Source of the DNA: SZUA-365 sp964635845
Lineage (GTDB): Bacteria; Bacteroidota; Ignavibacteria; SZUA-365
NCBI GenBank assembly: GCA_964635845.1
Contig: CAZWNO010000045.1
Coordinates: 1-29,742 of the forward strand
DNA: 29,742 nucleotides
Reading direction: 5' to 3'
Part shown: positions 26,584 to 29,742 of the stretch, in pieces
How positions within the stretch are numbered: the stretch's first letter is position 1
Layout of the letters: each line of letters begins with the position of its first letter
Position numbers and translations under genes: made by a program
Notes under the pieces: generated by a model
Told to the model about the DNA's origin: nothing
The model's input: the letters and a program-made list of their open reading frames with translations, nothing else
Databases searched by the model: none

Positions 26584-27669
26584 ATGCGAATCCCCATGAT
26601 CGTTCTGCTCGGCCTCGCTGCCGCGATGCACATGCAGGCGCAGGGCATCGGGACCATTCCCTCGGCAGAGGAACGAGGCGTCGACTGGAATCACTTCCCC
26701 ATCATCATGTACGACACGGATGTCGGATTCGGAGGTGGATACAAGACCGTGCTGCGCAACGCGCTTGGCTCGCGCGAATCTTTCGACCTCACGCTGTTCG
26801 CCTCGACCAAGGGCGAGCGCTGGGTGCGTCTCGGCGCTTCGTGGCCGGACGCGGAACTGCGCCAGGGCACGGCATACCCGTTCGCCCTCGACGTCGTGCT
26901 CGACTATGACAAGATGATCTCCAACAGTTTCTTCGGCGTCGGACAGGGCAGCCGCTACGGCGATCGCGAGACCTACACGCTCGAACCGATCGAACTCTCC
27001 GTCGCCGTGAGCCGCGGATTCAGTCCGACGCTCGTCGGCACCACCATGCTGCGCGCGAAACGGATCTGGTCCTACGCTTTCGAAGGCGCCGGTGTGCTCG
27101 CCGCGCATCCGCTGAATGCGGGCACCTGCGACATCCTGTCCGTCACCCTGCAGCTGCGCCACGACTCGCGCAAGAGTGTGCTGCAGCCACGGGGAGGAAT
27201 CGTGCTGCAGGCCGAAGCGGAGCAGGCGCTCGCGCTCACGGATTTCGCGAATGAATGGACGCGGCTCGCCGGCTGGTTGCAGTTTTACACGTCCATCCAC
27301 GCGGACATCGTGCTGGCCGCGCGATTCGGCATGCAGGGACTCATCGGCGACGACATTCCCATCCAGCATCTGCTCCCCATCGGCGGCAACGCCACCGTCC
27401 GCGGCATCCCGAAGGACCGCTTCCTCGACCGCGTCAGCGCCGTCGGCAATCTCGAATTCCGTCTCCCGATCTACGGTGATCTCGGTGCCATCCTCGGCGT
27501 CGACGCCGGCGCCGTCGCGCACGAACCCGGCGACATCACCGCCTCGCGATGGATGGTCGCCCCCGTCGCGGGTCTGCGCTATTATCTGCCGACCTTCGTC
27601 ATCCGCGCCGATGTGGGGTACAGTGAGGAGGCGGTGGGGGTGTATTTCAACTTCGGACAGGTGTTTTGA
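26584..27669 (+). CDS. BamA/surface-antigen family outer membrane barrel protein
   Basis: A 361-aa outer-membrane beta-barrel of the bacterial surface antigen (BamA/TamA/Omp85) type, without POTRA domains. Residues 1-20 are a signal peptide (…AAAMHMQAQG). The barrel starts at ~35 with FPIIMYDTDVGFGGGYK. The family motif region is GGNATVRGIPKDRFLD (~268-283), with the R-G pair of the lid/loop-6 motif, and the protein ends in YFNFGQVF with terminal Phe. AAGGAG lies five bases before the ATG, a strong site. A perfect TTGACA at 26523-26528 and a TTGTGACAA palindrome at 26532-26540 lie upstream, but no well-spaced -10. POTRA-less members are often passive or lipid-related; a role in assembly of proteins is unlikely. 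The stop is five bases before element B. Confidence 0.85.
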   Translation: MRIPMIVLLGLAAAMHMQAQGIGTIPSAEERGVDWNHFPIIMYDTDVGFGGGYKTVLRNALGSRESFDLTLFASTKGERWVRLGASWPDAELRQGTAYPFALDVVLDYDKMISNSFFGVGQGSRYGDRETYTLEPIELSVAVSRGFSPTLVGTTMLRAKRIWSYAFEGAGVLAAHPLNAGTCDILSVTLQLRHDSRKSVLQPRGGIVLQAEAEQALALTDFANEWTRLAGWLQFYTSIHADIVLAARFGMQGLIGDDIPIQHLLPIGGNATVRGIPKDRFLDRVSAVGNLEFRLPIYGDLGAILGVDAGAVAHEPGDITASRWMVAPVAGLRYYLPTFVIRADVGYSEEAVGVYFNFGQVF

Positions 27670-27673
27670 GGGG

Positions 27674-27831
27674 AAGAGTAACCACAGATTACACGGATTT
27701 CACAGATTAGATTTGTGAAGCGCGTCTTGGATGCGCAGTGCCCTTCGATTCCATGAATCGGGACCAACCAACTTTCGAGATGTGCTTCAAAATTCTAATC
27801 TGTGTAATCTGTGTAATCTGTGGTTACTCTT
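27674..27831. mobile_element. MITE-like inverted-repeat element, copy B
   Basis: A 158-bp element with the same ends and core as copy A but in the opposite orientation. The right end carries three CACAGATTA units on the minus strand. The centre CGATTC-CAT-GAATCG is a perfect hairpin tip, and TGAAGC (27716) pairs with GCTTCA (27784), so most of the element can fold on itself. Its last eight bases overlap the 3' end of the thiamine-binding gene and supply its stop codon. Confidence 0.87.
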
Positions 27832-28129
27832 CCTTCAGCTTATCCTGAACGCTTCGAATCTTGTCGTCCATGCTCTGCATGCGATCCGTGCGTGTGCCGA
27901 GTTTCAGACTGGATGAGACTCGTGGCGCTCCCATTTCATGAATGACTTCGTGGCAGCGTTTTACGGCCGCAAGAACATCATCCCACTCGCCTTCGATGTT
28001 CGTGCCGTAAGCGTGGAGCTGTGTCTTCAGCCCGGCTTCATCGAGGATTCGTTCGCAGGCAGCGACATAAGGGGAAACGGAGATTCCGACTCCGAGGGGG
28101 ACGACCATGAGATCGGCGATGACATGCAT
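27824..28129 (-). CDS. MTH1187/YkoF-type thiamine-binding protein (UPF0045)
   Basis: A 101-aa member of the MTH1187/UPF0045 thiamine-binding family (PF01910). Family blocks: ADLMVVPLGVGISVSPYVA (residues ~4-22), YGTNIEGEWDDVLAAVKRCHE (~43-63, shown with the G-x-x-I-E-G-E signature) and APRVSSSLKLGTRTDR (~69-84). Members form small ferredoxin-like oligomers that bind thiamine or related pyrimidines; the physiological role is unclear. The ATG at 28129 fits the family; a GTG at 28141 would add four residues and lies inside the repeat. Both ends touch dispersed repeats: the start is one base from element C and the last codons GAA GAG TAA come from element B. No clear ribosome-binding site remains. 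Confidence 0.85.
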   Translation of the reverse strand: MHVIADLMVVPLGVGISVSPYVAACERILDEAGLKTQLHAYGTNIEGEWDDVLAAVKRCHEVIHEMGAPRVSSSLKLGTRTDRMQSMDDKIRSVQDKLKEE

Positions 28130-28679
28130 AAGAGTAACCACAGATTACACGGATTTCACAGATTGAATTTATTCTAAGTGGAATCACGGATCAAGGAATG
28201 GGATTTGACTTTCACGCAACGTGTGCCACATCTAGTTTGTAGAATACATCAATTCTGGGAGAAATGATGGATATCAACCAGATCAGTTATGACATCATCG
28301 GCTGTGCATACCGTGTACACAGCGGACTCGGACCCGGACTTCTCGAATCAGCATATCGTGTCTGCCTCGTTCACGAACTCGCTGCAATGCGCTTCGTTGT
28401 CGAGCAGGAACGTTCCTTGCCCGTCATATACAAGGGGATCCAGCTTGACGCCGGATATCGCATCGATCTTGTAGTTGCGGACCAGGTGCTCGTGGAAATC
28501 AAGGCAGTCCAGAAAATCCATCCGAACCACATCGCCCAGACCCTCACCTATCTGCGGTTGAGCGGAATCACGTTGGGTCTGCTCATCAACTTCAACGAAG
28601 CCAACCTCCAGAACGGCATTCACAGACTGCGCATCTGATAATTCAATCTGTGTCATCCGTGTAATCTGTGGTTACTCTT
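28130..28679. mobile_element. Inverted-repeat-flanked cassette carrying a GxxExxY gene (element C)
   Basis: The left arm (28130-28164) and right arm (28645-28679) are inverted copies of the same ~35-bp end found in elements A and B. The match continues inward as GATTGAATT, which the other copies lack, so these two arms form a genuine pair. Between them lies one gene, the GxxExxY protein, and no A/B-type core. The cassette could be an autonomous or gene-carrying relative of the short elements. No target duplication is seen. Confidence 0.65.
28267..28638 (+). CDS. GxxExxY protein, PD-(D/E)XK nuclease-like
   Basis: A 123-aa GxxExxY family protein (TIGR04256/PDDEXK_3). The name-giving motif is G24-L-L-E27-S-A-Y30. 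The nuclease-like core follows: D67 in YRIDLVV and E77-I-K79 in VLVEIKAV, fitting the D...ExK pattern, after which IAQTLTYLRLSG and LLINF complete the fold. The ATG at 28267 is chosen because TGGGAG ends five bases before it; the ATG at 28264 is two bases away. Function in the family is unknown; members are numerous in some environmental genomes. Here it is alone between inverted repeats, running opposite to the thiamine-binding gene. A role in DNA cleavage is inference only. Confidence 0.88.
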   Translation: MDINQISYDIIGCAYRVHSGLGPGLLESAYRVCLVHELAAMRFVVEQERSLPVIYKGIQLDAGYRIDLVVADQVLVEIKAVQKIHPNHIAQTLTYLRLSGITLGLLINFNEANLQNGIHRLRI

Positions 28680-28726
28680 CCACACCGGCTACGCACCGAC
28701 CTCAAAACGAAGCGCTCGAAAAATCC

Positions 28727-28761
28727 AATCTGTGTAATCCGTGTAATCTGTGGTTACTCTT
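28727..28761 (-). repeat. Unpaired fourth copy of the 35-bp arm
   Basis: On the minus strand this reads AAGAGTAAC, then CACAGATTA, CACGGATTA and CACAGATTG. It has the orientation of a right arm, with no separate left partner, so it may be a remnant or an alternative end for element C. Its outer bases form the end of the DUF4175 gene. Confidence 0.85.
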
Positions 28762-29742
28762 CACTCACCACCGACTCCAACGCCTCGAAATACTTCCGGA
28801 TCAGCGCCTCGTAATCCCGCGCGTACCCCTCGTTCACGGCCTTCCGCAGGTCGGAGCGGATGCCTTCGCGGGGGTCCATGAGATTCGGATCGATCTGTCC
28901 GGGACTCCGCCGCGCGACGTCGTCGCCGGTGCGCGAGCGGCGCTTCTTCTCCCAGTCGCGCTCGCGCATGGAGCGGGACGCGTCGAGCATGCGCGAGAGG
29001 ATGCGCTCCTGTTTCTGGAGGGTGTTGGGATTGACGTTGTCCTGCTGCATGTCGCGCACGACTTCCTGCATGTCCTCGGCGATCCGGTCGAGGTCGCCGA
29101 GCAGTTTCCTGCCTTCCTCGCTGCGCTTGGCTTCTTCGTTCAGCTCCTGCAGGCTCTTCTGCACGGCGCGCTGCTGTGTGAGGAGGCGCTGCAGCTGCTG
29201 CCGCTCGCGTTCTGACGAGCCGCCCTGCGAGGGCATGTTCTGGTTGATGTCCATCTGCTGCTGCGCCATCTGGCGGAGCTGCTGCATCATCGATCCGCCA
29301 ACCGAGCTGCCGGACTGCGAGGACTGCTGCATGCTCTGGGCGATTTTCTTGGCGGCCTCATTCAGTTCCGACATCGCCCCGCCCTGCTGGTCGCCTCCCG
29401 CGCGCTGGTCGCGGTTCTGCATGCTCTCCATCGCCTGCTTCATCTGCTGCATGGCCTTGCCGAGATGCTTGGCCATTTCCTCATCCACCGCGAAAGTCTT
29501 CTTCGCCAGCTCCATCAGTTCGTTGCCGGTCTGATTGAGCTGTTCCATCAGCTGCTGCTGCTCGCGCATGGCCTCGCGGTACTGCGGCGAATTCTGCGGC
29601 AGCTGCTGGACGGCATTCTTCAGATCCTCCTGGCGCTTGGACATTTCCAGCACTTCCTTCAAGGCCTTCTGGAACGCTCGCTGCACCATCTGCTGCATGT
29701 TCTCGTTGAGCTTCTTCTTCACCTGCTCCATCTTCTTCTGCA
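28754..29742 (-). CDS. DUF4175-family protein, C-terminal part (truncated by window)
   Basis: The last ~329 residues of a protein that continues past the right edge. It is rich in Gln, Met and Lys, with long coiled-coil helices (QQMVQRAFQKALKE, MREQQQLMEQLNQTGNEL) and low-complexity Q/S/G linkers. It matches the C-terminal portion of DUF4175 proteins, which in Bacteroidota and Chlorobi are ~1000 aa with N-terminal membrane helices and usually lie near MoxR/DUF58/von Willebrand-type genes; none of that is visible here. The end, DYEALIRKYFEALESVVSEE, is typical. The final codons GAA GAG TAA are supplied by the repeat arm at 28727-28761. An internal ATG at 29731 is not the start, since the frame is open to the edge. 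Confidence 0.8.
   Translation of the reverse strand, partial: QKKMEQVKKKLNENMQQMVQRAFQKALKEVLEMSKRQEDLKNAVQQLPQNSPQYREAMREQQQLMEQLNQTGNELMELAKKTFAVDEEMAKHLGKAMQQMKQAMESMQNRDQRAGGDQQGGAMSELNEAAKKIAQSMQQSSQSGSSVGGSMMQQLRQMAQQQMDINQNMPSQGGSSERERQQLQRLLTQQRAVQKSLQELNEEAKRSEEGRKLLGDLDRIAEDMQEVVRDMQQDNVNPNTLQKQERILSRMLDASRSMRERDWEKKRRSRTGDDVARRSPGQIDPNLMDPREGIRSDLRKAVNEGYARDYEALIRKYFEALESVVSEE

Overview
The window comes from a GC-rich, Gram-negative bacterium of the Bacteroidota/Chlorobiota/Ignavibacteria/Kapabacteria neighbourhood. The evidence is two giant secreted proteins with type IX secretion (T9SS) type-A C-terminal sorting domains and 'choice-of-anchor D' repeats, a CarboxypepD_reg plus DUF5686 outer-membrane protein, an OmpA-family protein, a BamA-type barrel and a DUF4175 protein. 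This placement is inferred from gene content; no 16S or marker tree is available.

Layout. (1) 1-1100: an IS200-like RAYT transposase between two repeat arrays that are related to each other in inverted orientation. (2) 1196-15726: a cell-surface locus with a 2085-aa T9SS adhesin-like protein, a 673-aa OmpA-family protein, then a terminator, a promoter and a 2002-aa colinear paralogue of the first giant. (3) 15727-18486: housekeeping genes on the minus strand, queA (queuosine), ispD (MEP isoprenoid pathway) and rsmI (rRNA methylation); a small repeat spans the ispD/rsmI junction. (4) 18487-21817: a leader with strong potential RNA structure, then an ADP-forming acyl-CoA synthetase and a METTL21-like methyltransferase. 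(5) 21957-25561: a TPR protein resembling eukaryotic RMDN proteins, diverging from the DUF5686 gene; 19-bp direct repeats lie between them. (6) 25562-29742: short genes (GT2 glycosyltransferase, BamA-like barrel, MTH1187-type thiamine-binding protein, GxxExxY protein, 3' part of a DUF4175 gene) whose boundaries are almost all occupied by copies of a dispersed inverted-repeat element.

The most unusual part is region 6. Seven copies of a ~35-bp arm built from 9-bp units occur in 3.2 kb. Two inverted pairs enclose a ~160-bp MITE-like element (the two copies are inverted relative to each other and about 93% identical over a 90-bp core). A third pair encloses a GxxExxY (PD-(D/E)XK-like) gene. The arms sit at stop codons and in at least two genes supply the last codons and the stop. 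The RAYT/REP unit and the repeat at the ispD/rsmI junction show that short mobile repeats are shaping gene ends elsewhere in the window too.

How the genes work together: the two giants, the OmpA protein, the DUF5686 protein and the BamA-like protein point to a heavily built cell envelope; queA-ispD-rsmI is a conventional housekeeping run; the ADP-forming synthetase suggests ATP formation from acyl-CoA. Coordinates of starts were chosen from signal peptides and ribosome-binding sites rather than from the longest possible frame.
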